The notes under the pieces were generated by a model. The model was not told the origin of the DNA, searched no databases, and saw only the letters and a program-made list of their open reading frames with translations. From Ptychodera flava (lineage: Eukaryota > Hemichordata > Enteropneusta > Ptychoderidae): DNA of 64,000 nt. Numbering within the stretch: position 1 is the stretch's first letter; each line of letters opens with the position of its first letter. The position numbers were made by a program, and so were the translations under genes. This document shows positions 45,126-56,089 of the stretch, piece by piece. Location of the stretch: positions 21,469,853 to 21,533,852 of the forward strand of contig NC_091946.1 in assembly GCF_041260155.1 (NCBI RefSeq), in the 5' to 3' direction.

Positions 45126-46870
45126 TATTTTTAGTTTACACGTCCATAGACTCCCATGTATAAGGCAGATCTCCATAGACTCCCATGTATAAGGCCACGA
45201 AAAATAAAAATTTAGTTTCTCATCGTATTCATATTGCAAAAAGGATGCAGTGACACAATTTTTAGTCCCCAAGGATGAAGTCCAGTGAGCTTATAGATTG
45301 GGTCATGTCCGTCTGTTCGTCCATCCGTGAGTCCATCCGTTCACGCAGATATCTCGGATATTTTGACAAAATGTCATGTGACCTTGATGACCTTTGATCT
45401 CAAATATACATATTTGTCCATAACTCAGTAACCACAAGTGCTACAGCCTTCATGTATGGTATGATGGGACACCTTATGACGCCACATATTGTACCTCATT
45501 ACTTATGCGCATATCTAATTTTGAGCGAGCCAATAGAGCTAGAGGTCTGATTTTTGGTATATTGGGATAACTTAGCAATACAATTTTTTTGACAAAATGT
45601 CACGTGACCTCTGTGACCTTTGACCTCAAATATACATATTTGTCCATAACTCAGTAACCACAAGTGCTACAGCCTTCATGTATGGTATGATGGGACACCT
45701 TATGACGCCACATATTGTACCTCATTAATTATGCGCATATCTAATTTTGAGCGAGCCAATAGAGCTAGAGGTCTGATTTTTGGTATATAGGGATAACTTA
45801 GCAATACAATTTTTTTGACAAAATGTCACGTGACCTCGGTGACCTTTGACCTCAAATATACATATTTGTCCATAACTCAGTAACCACAAGTGCTACACCC
45901 TTTATGTATGGTATGATGGGACACCTTATGACGCCACATATTGTACCTCATTAATTATGCACATATCTAATTTTGAGCGAGCCAATAGAGCTAGAGGTCT
46001 GATTTTTGGTATATAGGGATAACTTAGCAAAACAAATTTTTTTGACAAAATGTCACGTGACCTCGGTGACCTTTGACCTCAAATATACATATTTTTCCGT
46101 AACTCGGTAATCACAAGTGCTACAGCCTTCATGTTTGGTATGATTGGACACCTTATGACGCCACATACTGTACCTCAATAATTATGCGCATATCTCATTC
46201 TGAGCGAGCCAATAGAGCTGGATGTCTGATTTTTGGTATATAGGGATAACTATAGGAGAGAAATTTTTTGACTAAATGTCATGTGACCTCGATGACCTTT
46301 TACCTAAAATATATGTTTATGTCAATAAATAAGTAACCACAAGTGCTATGTCCTTTGTATTTAGTAGGATGGGAGACCTTATGACAACACACGCTTTACC
46401 TCATTGATTATGTACACATCTAATTCTGGGCAAGCGAATAGAGCTAGAGATCTGATTTTTTGGCATATAGGGATTAATTAGCAATATAATTTTTTTTTTC
46501 AAAATGTCATGTGACCTCGATGACCTTTGACCTTGATTATACATATATATGCATATCTCAGTAACCACAAGTTCTATACCCTCCAATTTTGATAGGATAT
46601 TAGACCTTAAGATGTCACATCTTGTACCTCATTTATAATGCACATATGTATTTCTTGGCTGGCCAATACTGCTAGAGGTCTGATCTTTTTTCCCAATTTA
46701 GAACCATAACTTAGACATGCCTCATGTGTTTCAAATTGGGAACAACGACATAGACCTATGTGCCCATAGATCTCAACATATACACTCCAGTGATACTTCT
46801 TAATGACCACATTTTCCTGCCGCATCAAGACTAATACTCCTATTACAAGTGGGGACTATGTCATTGTAAA
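45126..46870 (-). mobile_element. HINE-like element with 226-bp array, left arm of an inverted pair
   Basis: The element 3' end on the minus strand is TTAGTCCCCA at 45263; the 5' end is ...AAGTGGGGACTATG near 46858. Subterminal AGTCCCCA/TGGGGACT are inverted. Six 226-bp units are marked by AAATGTCA.GTGACC at about 45370, 45596, 45822, 46049, 46275 and 46503. Inverted identity with the partner arm continues outside the element to about 45126 (CTCCCATGTATAAGGC). Confidence 0.75.
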
Positions 46871-47415
46871 TGACTTGTTGATTTAATGGTTGTATCACAG
46901 TATTCGATATATCTAATTCTGTATTTTTTCCATTTTATATTCTGAATAATTACATTAAACATATTTCACTGTCTCCAGTACATTTCATTTAAGTATTTTC
47001 ACTTCATGCACTTTATCCCTTTCACACATGTTCAAATATCTGACCAGAGAACAAACACTAAATAGTCCAGGATGGGAGCTACAGTGTCATTGACGCTATT
47101 TTTTTAGCAGTGAGCGTCCAGCTTGGTAAACATGCCATCTTGTACATGAAGGCAAAAGACATAATGTTCACATGTCCACCAAACTTGGAATTTGCATAGA
47201 TGTACATAGATCATCCAAATTGATTTATCTGCAAGATTTTGTATGTTCCTTGCTACAAAATTCTGACCCAATTGAATCACAACAGGAAAACATGCACGCA
47301 TAATTGGACAGTGTGGACTGTGTATTGCATGCACTATATCTGCCGTGATGATGGATTACCAGACGACCACACTGCATCAAAGAACTGTAGTTTAAAACGA
47401 AAATATAATTCAAAA
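46871..47415. other. Spacer of the inverted pair
   Basis: About 545 bp, not itself palindromic, with no recognised gene. Confidence 0.5.
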
Positions 47416-48775
47416 CAAGTCATTGACAATGACATAGTCCCCACTTGTAATAGGAGTATTAGTCTTGATGGGGCAGGGAAATGTGGTCATTAAGAAGTAT
47501 CACTGGAGTGTATATGTTGAGATCTATGGGCACATAGGTCTATGTCATTGTTCCCAATTTGAAACACATGAGGCATGTCTAAGTTATGGTTCTAAATTGG
47601 GAAAAAAGATCAGACCTGTAGCTGTATTTGCCAGCGAGGAAATACATATGCGCATAATAAATGAGGTACAAGATGTGACATCTTAAGGTCTAATATCCTA
47701 TCAAAATTGAAGGGTATAGAACTTGTGGTTACTGAGTTATGCATATATATGTATAATCAAGGTCAAAGGTCATTGAGGTCACGTGACATTTTGAAAAAAA
47801 AATGTATTGCTAATAAATCCCTATATGCCAAAAATCAGACCTCTACCTCTATTCGCTTGCCCAGAATTAGATATGTGCAAAATAAATGAGGTAAAGCATG
47901 TGTTGTCATAAGGTCTCCCATCCTACTAAATATAAAGGACATAGCACTTGTGGTACTTATTTATGGACATAAACGTATATTTTAGGTAAAAAATCATCAA
48001 GTTCACATGACATTTTGTCAAAAAATTTCAATCCTATAGTTATCCCTATATACGAAAAAGCAGACATCCAGCTCTATTGGCTTGCTCAGAATTAGATATG
48101 CACATAATTAATGAGGTACAGTATGTGGCGTCATAAGGTCTCCCATCATACCAGATATGAAGGGTGTGGCACTTGTGGTTACTGAGTTATGGACAAATAT
48201 GTATATTTGAGGTCAAAGGTCATTGAGGTCACGTGACATTTTGTCAAAAAAAAATTGTATTGCTAAGTTATCTCTATATACCAAACATCAGACCTCTACC
48301 TCTATTGGCTCGTTCAAAATTAGATATGTGCATGATTAATGAGGTATAATATGTGGCGTCATCCCATCATACCATATATGAAGGGTGTAGCACTTGTGGT
48401 TACTGAGTTATGGACAAATATGTATATTTGAGGTCAAAGGTCACCAAGGTCACGTGACATTTTGTCAAAATGTCTGAGATATCTGTGTGAAAGGATGGAC
48501 TCACGGATGGACGAATGGACACCGATGGACACCATGACCGAATCTATAAGCCCCCTGGACTTCATCCGTGGGGACTAAAAACTGTGTCACTACATCCTTT
48601 TTGCAATATGAATACGATGAGAAACTAAATTTTTATTTTTCTTTGCCTTATACATGCCGGTGGGCGTCTACGGAGAACTGACTTATACATGGGAGTCTAT
48701 GGAGGACTGTCTTATACATGGGGGTCTATTGAGAACTGCCTTATACATGGGAGTCTATGGAGGTGTAAACTAAAA
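47416..48775 (+). mobile_element. HINE-like element with 226-bp array, right arm of an inverted pair
   Basis: The 5' end is CATAGTCCCCACTTGTAAT at about 47430 and the 3' end CCGTGGGGACTAAAAA at 48582. It has about four to five core units, one fewer than the left arm, with several diverged. The (GGAC)n-like tract at 48492-48530 precedes the terminal hairpin. Inverted identity with 45126-45262 continues past the end to about 48775. Confidence 0.75.
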
Positions 48776-48970
48776 AGTCCTCCGAGTCTAACACGGCCAA
48801 ATTTGATCGCATTGAGAAACAAATCGACGTGCATCTGTATGGGGTAGGGTACTATCCTTGTGCAAAGTTTGAAAGAAATTGACCAGGGCATGTCTGAGAT
48901 ATCTGTGTGAACGGACGGACTGACATGACCCAATCTATAAGTCCCCCAGACTTCGTCCGTGGGGACTAAC
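48776..48970 (+). mobile_element. 3' fragment of the 150-bp-core HINE-like family
   Basis: AAACAAATCGACGTGCATCT, GAGATATCTGTGTGAACGGA and the end GTCCGTGGGGACTAAC match 61220-61430 near the right edge of the window. Confidence 0.75.
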
Positions 48971-48975
48971 AAACT

Positions 48976-50790
48976 TACTTCGTGTCATTGATGGCCTTGA
49001 TTTTCTTTGGATATTGAATGGACACATTTATTAAAGACGTCACTTTAGCTTGTCATTGATAGTGAAATGATTTTTTGCAGAAACTTGATCGGTCCAGCCA
49101 AGTACACATGCTTACTCATAACAGCTGGACTGCGATGATCACAACATTGTTTTGTGATATTCCGATACAAAATTAAAATAATTTTATTAATATGTCGCAT
49201 TGACTATAAAGTTGCAAATGTTTCCTTGGGTGTTGAAACATGTTAGCATAGTGTAAGCGTTACAAATCAACACACCAAACAGCAATGTTCATGTAAGAAC
49301 AACCTGCTTGATTTCCATGGAGTTTCTGGTCCGCCCATCACACTGTTATATCTGTTTCCCCTCTAGCTTCCGAAAATTCTTAGTAAATTTACAAATTCAG
49401 TCTCAAAAGTTTTAAGTAAATTTCAAAATTGATTGTATTAATTAAATTGTCAGTTATTAACAAATTCCTTTTGTATGCCAATACAGCTCATCTCAGAACC
49501 GGACATACTTATATACACACAAGATTTGGCAACACCCTGACAATTAAATAATCATCAACAGCACTGATTTTCATTTACAAATTATTCTATGTGAAGTAAT
49601 TCTTCAATTGCAGATACTATGACAGAAGAGTTCAGCACTGTCAAGATATGAGTATAGCACACTGAATTTTGAACCAGAGTTATGAAAATGACTGAACTGT
49701 GTCACAATAAGTTTCTTTTTATTAAATTAAATCAATCGTTTCATTTTTTTCTAAGATTGTAGAGACTAAGGGTTAAGGATATTAGTAACTTTAAACCAGG
49801 AAAAAATACAAATACGTGGAAAGAATCAAAAGAAATCAACTGATTTATATTTTTACATATTCCAAACCGGAAAGTAAAACATAATGCTAATTTAAGTGAT
49901 TTAAGGCTACTTTTACAAGCTTACTTGTCAATGTTTGATGATGGAAAGAAACACAAAATATAAATAACTTAAACAATAATTATAAAAAACCACGAAAAAA
50001 CACGAATAAACCTCAAAAGCAACAAAATTCCAAGCATAACATTACACGATGGTTCAGAATGTTCATTTACAAAGTTCACTCAAAATGTACTTTGAAAACG
50101 ATAGTATTTTGACAGCTGTTACCACGGCTACTTACTAAAAGTCTGTTGAAAAAGAGTACTAAATATCGTTGTTTTTCAGGTCAACAAGTGATTGAATCAA
50201 AAACATGTGTCGTGAAACAGTAAAACAACAACTGATAAATGAGTAACTTTTCCCAAGAGTAACTTGAAGCACTTCGCCTGAAAGAAAATTTCATCCCGTT
50301 TCACAGAAACTGACTGCGTATTCGAGCGCCACAGCAATGAACGATCGGTCGGGGAATCCCAACGAAAATCGCTCACACGCGTGTACGTTCTCGTCCATAA
50401 CATTGATTGTTCACTTTTTAGCTGCATGATTCACTTGCCAAAAATATTTTTATTTTGTAGATAAATAATTGAATTTCTCATTTTTTTATTTCGTTTGTTA
50501 ATGAAAAGTCAATTTAATGTTTTTAGATGCTTTAAAAATTTCAAAACCTACTAAAAGGCGACTATTTGGCCAAAATTCAAACGAAAAACACGAAAACCAA
50601 GCTCGAATCATGGGCTATTTCTGTATGAATACTCTCAGTCTCTACTCTCGCTGATGCACGATTTTTGCATCGAAATTTTTCACTCATTTTCGTTGGTATG
50701 ACTTTGAAACTCCAGGAAGCGATTGAGAAGAAAGGGTTACCTTGAATTATTGAGGTTTTTGCTGATAATTTGCCAAATTAAATGAGAAAA
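48976..50790. other. AT-rich intergenic stretch
   Basis: No gene, repeat array or TIR recognised. Short frames do not resemble any known family. Confidence 0.4.
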
Positions 50791-51000
50791 ACACTACGAA
50801 AATTTCCACACGTTTACACACTGAGTGTTTCAGAGGCCTTTCATGTTCGTGTGGTACAACATGTGATCATGGAGGTAGTAGGAGACACAGTTGCGGGTGG
50901 AGTGATACGTACCGGCCGCCGCGTACTATGCATAGAATAAGTGGAAAGGTTACCATGAATTATTGAGGTTTTTGCTGATAATTTGCCAAATTAAATGAGA
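50791..51000. repeat. Third copy of the 52.5-kb palindrome arm
   Basis: 50795-50935 matches one arm of the palindrome at 52371-52686 (TTCCACACGTTTACACACTG, CATGGAGGTAGTAGGAGACA, GTACTATGCATAGAATAAGT), and its right flank AAAGGTTACCATGAATTATT is mirrored at about 52695-52740. Confidence 0.85.
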
Positions 51001-52372
51001 CAAGCGACCTAGCGGCCGATATAGCTCCGCTGTGTTTATGTAGAGAGTAACTATTTTTGACACATGTTGATGAAGAAGGTGGAAATCTTTGATAGCTCAA
51101 TGCAATGGCCAGAAAAAAGTGGCTTAAATAAGCTGCAAAAATACACAATTTCATCATACTTTGAATACATCACATCGGATCATCCCTAAGAACATGTCAA
51201 CCAAAGCTATCCGATGAGTAGTTTTTTGAGAATGAAATTTTCTGACCAAAAATTGCAACATTGCCAAAAAATTAAAAATTACAGATTCCATCAGAAATTC
51301 AATATATATTACTAAGCTCATCTGTAGAAACCTGTATACCAAATTTCAAAGCTATCAGAACAGTACTTTTTGAGAAACACACTTTTTGACCAAAAATGGC
51401 AAAAATTGCCCCAAAATTACAAAATTACTGATTTCATCATAATTTCAATAAATATCATTAAGGTGATCTGTAGGAACCTGTATACCAAATTGCAAAGCTA
51501 TCAGATGAGTAGTTTTGGAAATACACATTTTTTGACCAAAAATGGAAAAAATTAACCCAAAATTACAAAATTGCAGATTTCATCATAATTTCAATAAATA
51601 TCATTAAGTTTATCTGTAGGAACCTGTATACCAAATTTCAAAGCTATCAGATGAGCAGTTTTGGAAATACACATTTTTTGACCAAAAATGGCATAAATTG
51701 CCCCAAAAATACAAAATTACAGATTTCATCAGAAATTCAATATATATTACTAAGTTCATCTATAGAAACCTGTATACCAAATTTCAATACTATCAGACCA
51801 GTACTTTTTGAAAAAAACATTTTTTGACCAAAAATGGCAAAAATTGCCTTAAAAATGCAAATTTGCATATTTCTGCACAATTTGAACAAATCTGAAATAG
51901 ATCATCCCTAGGGACATATGTACCAAATATCAAAGCTATCTGACCAGCAGTTTTGAAGAAGAAGATTTTTAAAGATTTTTTTACCAAAAATGACAAAAAT
52001 TGCCTTTAAAATACAAATATGCAAATTTCACCACGATTTGAACAAATCTGACTGTAGTCACCCTAAGTAAACTGCATATTAAATTTAAAAGCAATCGGAC
52101 GAGCGGTTTCAGAGAAGTAGATTTTTTTACCAAAAACAGCAGAAAATGCCCCAAAAATACAAATATGCAAATATCACCACAATTTGAACAATCTGAAGTG
52201 AGGTCACCCCAAGTGAACTGCATATAAAATTTCAAAGCAATTAGAATTGTGGTTTCAGAGGAGAAGGCAATTGTTGACGGACGACGGACGACGACGGACG
52301 ACGACGGACGACGGACGACGACGGAAAATCAACCTATTTGATAAGCTCCACGTCGCTGACAGCGGAGCTAAA
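51001..52372 (+). mobile_element. HINE-like element with 146-bp core, left arm of a giant inverted pair
   Basis: The 5' subterminal AGCTCCGCTG (51023-51032) is inverted relative to the 3' CAGCGGAGCT (52360-52369), followed by AAAAA (CTAA end). The core landmark CCTGTATACC falls at 51331, 51477, 51623 and 51769, exactly 146 bp apart; later units diverge. A (GACGAC)n tract (52275-52324) precedes the terminal hairpin. Confidence 0.82.
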
Positions 52373-52686
52373 AAACACTACGAAAATTTCCACACGTTTA
52401 CACACTGAGTGTTTCAGAGGCCTTTCATGTTAGTGTGGTACAACATGTGATCATGGAGGTAGTAGGAGACACAGTTGCGAGTGGAGTGATACGTACCGGT
52501 CGCCGCGTACTATGCATAGAATAAGTGGCCACTTATTCTATGCATAGTACGCGGCGGCCGGTACGTATCACTCCACTCGCAACTGTGTCTCCTACTACCT
52601 CCATGATCACATGTTGTACCACACTAACATGAAAGGCCTCTGAAACACTCAGTGTGTAAACGTGTGGAAATTTTCGTAGTGTTTTT
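52371..52686. repeat. 316-bp near-perfect palindrome with no spacer
   Basis: The centre is between 52528 and 52529 (AAGTGG/CCACTT). Arms of 158 bp are almost identical reverse complements; I noticed only one arm difference (GGTCGCC versus GGCCGCC). It sits between the two 3' ends of the flanking HINE-like elements. Confidence 0.93.
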
Positions 52687-52905
52687 CTCATTTAATTTGG
52701 CAAATTATCAGCAAAAACCTCAATAACCTTTCCACTTATTCTATGCATAGTACGCGGCGGCCGGTACGTATCACTCCACTCGCAACTGTGGTACTGGTAG
52801 GAGACTGAGGTTTCTTGCACGGTCGCGTCGATGAAATGGGAAGCTGAAATTTTCGCTCGAAATTTTGCAAATGAAATCGTAAATCCACTCAAAACTTCGG
52901 GGTTT

Positions 52906-54580
52906 TTTTAGCTCCGCTGTCAGCGACGCGGAGGTTATCAAATAGGTTGATTTTCCGTCGTCGTCCGTCGTCGTCCGTCGTCCGTCGTCGTCGTCCGTCA
53001 ACAATTGCCTTCTCCTCTGAAACTGCAAGTCCAATTGCTTTGAAATTTTATATGCAGTTCACTTGGGGTGACCACACTTAAGTTTGTTCAAATCGTGGCG
53101 AATATTTGTATTTTTGGGGCAATTTTTGGTGTTTTTGGTAAAAAAATCTTCTTCTCTGAAACCGCTTGTCCGATTGCTTTGAAATTTGACATGCAGTTTT
53201 CTTAGGGTGACTTCAGTCAGATTTGTTCAAATCGTGGTGAAATTTGCATATTTGTATTTTTAAGGCAATTTTTGTCATTTTTGGTAAACAAATCTTTCAA
53301 AATCTTCACCTTCAAAACTACCAGTCAGATAGTAGCTTTGATATTTGGTACATATGTCCCTAGGGATGATCTATTTCAGATTTGTTCAAATTGTGCAGAA
53401 ATATGCAAATTTGCATTTTTAAGGCAATTTTTGCCATTTTTGGTCAAAAAATGTATTTCTCAAAAAGTACTGGTCTAATAGTTTTGAAATTTGGTATACA
53501 GGTTTCTATAGATGAACTTAGTAATATATATTGAATTTCTGATGAAATCTGAAATTTTGTATTTTTGGGGGAATTTTTGCTATTTTTGGTCAAAAAATGT
53601 GTATTTCCAAACTATTTATCTGATAGCTTTGAAATTTGGTATACAGGTTCCTACAGATAAAGTACATGATATTTATTGAAATTGTGATGAAATCTGCAAT
53701 TTTGTATTTTTGGGGCAATTTTTGCCAATTTTGGTCAAAAATGTGTATTTCCAAAACTACTCACCTGATAGCTTTGCAATTTGGTATACAGGTTCTTACA
53801 GATCGCCTTAATGACATTTGTTGAAATTATGATGAAATCTGCAATTTTGTAAATTTTGGGGCAATTTTTGCCATTTTTGGTCAAAAAATGTGTTTCTCAA
53901 AAAGTACTGGTCTGATAGCTTTGAAATTTGGTATACAGGTTTCTACAGATGAGTTAAGTAATATATAATGAATTTCTGATGAAATCTGTAATTTTGTATT
54001 TTGGGGGCAATTTTTGCCATTTTTGGTCAAAACGTGTATTTCCAAAACTACTCATCCGATAGCTTTGAAATTTGGTATAGAGGTTTCTATAGATGAACTA
54101 AATGATATTTATTAAAAAATAATGATGAAATCTGCAATTTGAATTTTTGGGGCAATTTTTCCCATTTTTGGTCAAAAAATGTGTTTCTCAAAAAAAGTAC
54201 TGGTCTAACAGCTTTGAAATTTGGTATACAGGTTTCTATAGATGAAGTTATGAATTAAATTTGATCTCTTGAAATTATGATGAAATCTGCAATTTCATTT
54301 TTTGGGGCAATTGTTGCCGTTTTTGGTCAGAAAATTTTATTCTCAAAAAACTACTCATCAGATAGCTTTGGTTGACATGTTCTTTAGGGATGATCCGATG
54401 TGATATATTCAAAGTATGATGAAATCTTCAATTGTGTATTTTTGCAGCTTATTTTAGCCACTTTTTTCTGGCCTCTGCATTGAGCTATCAAAGATTTCCA
54501 CCTTCTTCATCAACATGTGTAAAAAATAGTTATTCTTTACATAAACACAGCGGAGCTATATCGGCCGCTAGGTCGCTTGT
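52906..54580 (-). mobile_element. HINE-like element with 146-bp core, right arm of a giant inverted pair
   Basis: Reverse complement of 51001-52372 in order and structure. The 3' end is TTTTTAGCTCCGCTGTCAG at 52905, then (GTCGTC)n 52955-53000, then about eight core units and a 5' end with CAGCGGAGCT (54548-54557). It is about 300 bp (two units) longer than its partner. Confidence 0.82.
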
Positions 54581-54672
54581 TTTACATATTTGAAACCCAT
54601 GAGGAACGTAATTCATTCTCCCCTGCACAGTAAAAAGAAGATCGAAACGACATGCATGTCAGACAATGACCT

Positions 54673-54704
54673 AGCTGCAGTACAGTAGCTCGAGGTTTTG
54701 CCTG
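54673..54704. repeat. Half of the 25788-25870 hairpin
   Basis: All 32 bases of one arm are identical to 25788-25819, and the next bases GGTATGTGGGTC differ by one from that hairpin's spacer; the second arm is absent. Confidence 0.9.
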
Positions 54705-56044
54705 GGTATGTGGGTCGGACACAGGTCTAGTAGGCATAATTTGTGATGATTTTTTCCTATTATTATCATAAAAAATAATTATGAATATTAATAAATTATT
54801 AATATGAATGTTACAGGATATTAAAACTTTTTTACACACAATGTCGTCTACTTTGTGTAAATATGCTGTCTGGAAACTCCATTGTTGTGATAATTATGAT
54901 TATGAATAAATTATGATTATGATTAATAAAGTCATATTTTACACTTTGTAATGTGCTTTAATATGTGAACAACCCTCTGGAAACCCTAATATAGTTTCAC
55001 AATCTATGCCAAAATATACAAGTGACACCATTGCCCAGGTTCAGTCTACGGCGAGAGTTACCATTGCTCAGGTTCAGTCTACGGCGAGAGTTACTACACA
55101 GTGTATATAATGAGCTGAATAGCCCACCAAACGACTGTCTTTATTGACAAACATAAACATGAATATAACTCTTTATTGGTTCGTTTTTGTATATTGCAAT
55201 AATCATACATAACAAATAAATGAACATGCACGCATGCACGTGTTACAGACTAAATTTTCTTTGACTTACTGATATAATTTTTGTAATTTCGGGATCTGTA
55301 CAAAGGTCAGTGAACGAAAGGGCTGAACTTTTCAAGTCTGTGTTAGGGTTCATGATCATTATGAATTTTCACACATCTTAATATAAACTTCGTTGTTATA
55401 GACATTTAATGTATTGACGTCATTGACACCTAATTATCAAGGATAAAGATAGACACTTTTATTAGTGACATCTAGTGACACCTGATTATCAAGGACAAAA
55501 CTAGACTTTTATTAGTAACATCTAGTGTCAAGGCAGTAAAGTATACTCTTATAGTCAATATTTAAAATTCCAGACAGGACCCTGGGATGATTACGTAAGG
55601 GGAATGTTGTATAACGATGATGTCACTTATGCAGATTATGTATGATTTTATATGATCAATGGCCAATCAGGAAATATTGGTTGATTAGTGATTGGAGGAT
55701 TGACACTTTTAATCTAATTAGGATGTTAGGATTTCTTTTTAAAAAGGGATGATCACCTACTATTTTCAGTCGGAGATAGCTGGGCATCTGATGTGTAAAC
55801 TTTACACTTCAGGTAATAAACCACCATCGATTGATATCCAACAACTCTGTGAGTCTCTACTCTGGTAAAGATTTCGAAGTACCTCTCAGCAGTGAGTACG
55901 CTCCCCAGACCAACGAGATACGACTATAACACACGCATTCCTAAACAAGGAGTCTGAGTTCTCTGTGATGAACATTAAATGACACTGTGACATCATTGCG
56001 TATCTAGAGTAGTACTTTATTGTAAAGGATATACATGTACAAGC
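54705..56044. other. Intergenic with two small tandem duplications
   Basis: A 33-bp unit occurs twice at 55028-55093 (CATTGC.CAGGTTCAGTCTA). A ~53-64 bp unit occurs twice at about 55426-55535 (GACACCT.ATTATCAAGGA). No gene recognised. Confidence 0.6.
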
Positions 56045-56054
56045 ATGGCCTGAG

Positions 56055-56076
56055 CATGGAGGTAGTATACCTCCAT
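56055..56076. mobile_element. 22-bp palindromic micro-insertion with perfect 8-bp flanking repeat
   Basis: CATGGAGGTAGTATACCTCC plus AT is flanked by GGCCTGAG on both sides (56047-56054 and 56077-56084). Confidence 0.6.
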
Positions 56077-56089
56077 GGCCTGAGGGACT

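Noticed and set aside
53500..54420. Hammerhead-ribozyme-like CTGATGA motifs in the 146-bp units
   Set aside because: The downstream GAAA and paired stems needed for a hammerhead fold are not in the right places.
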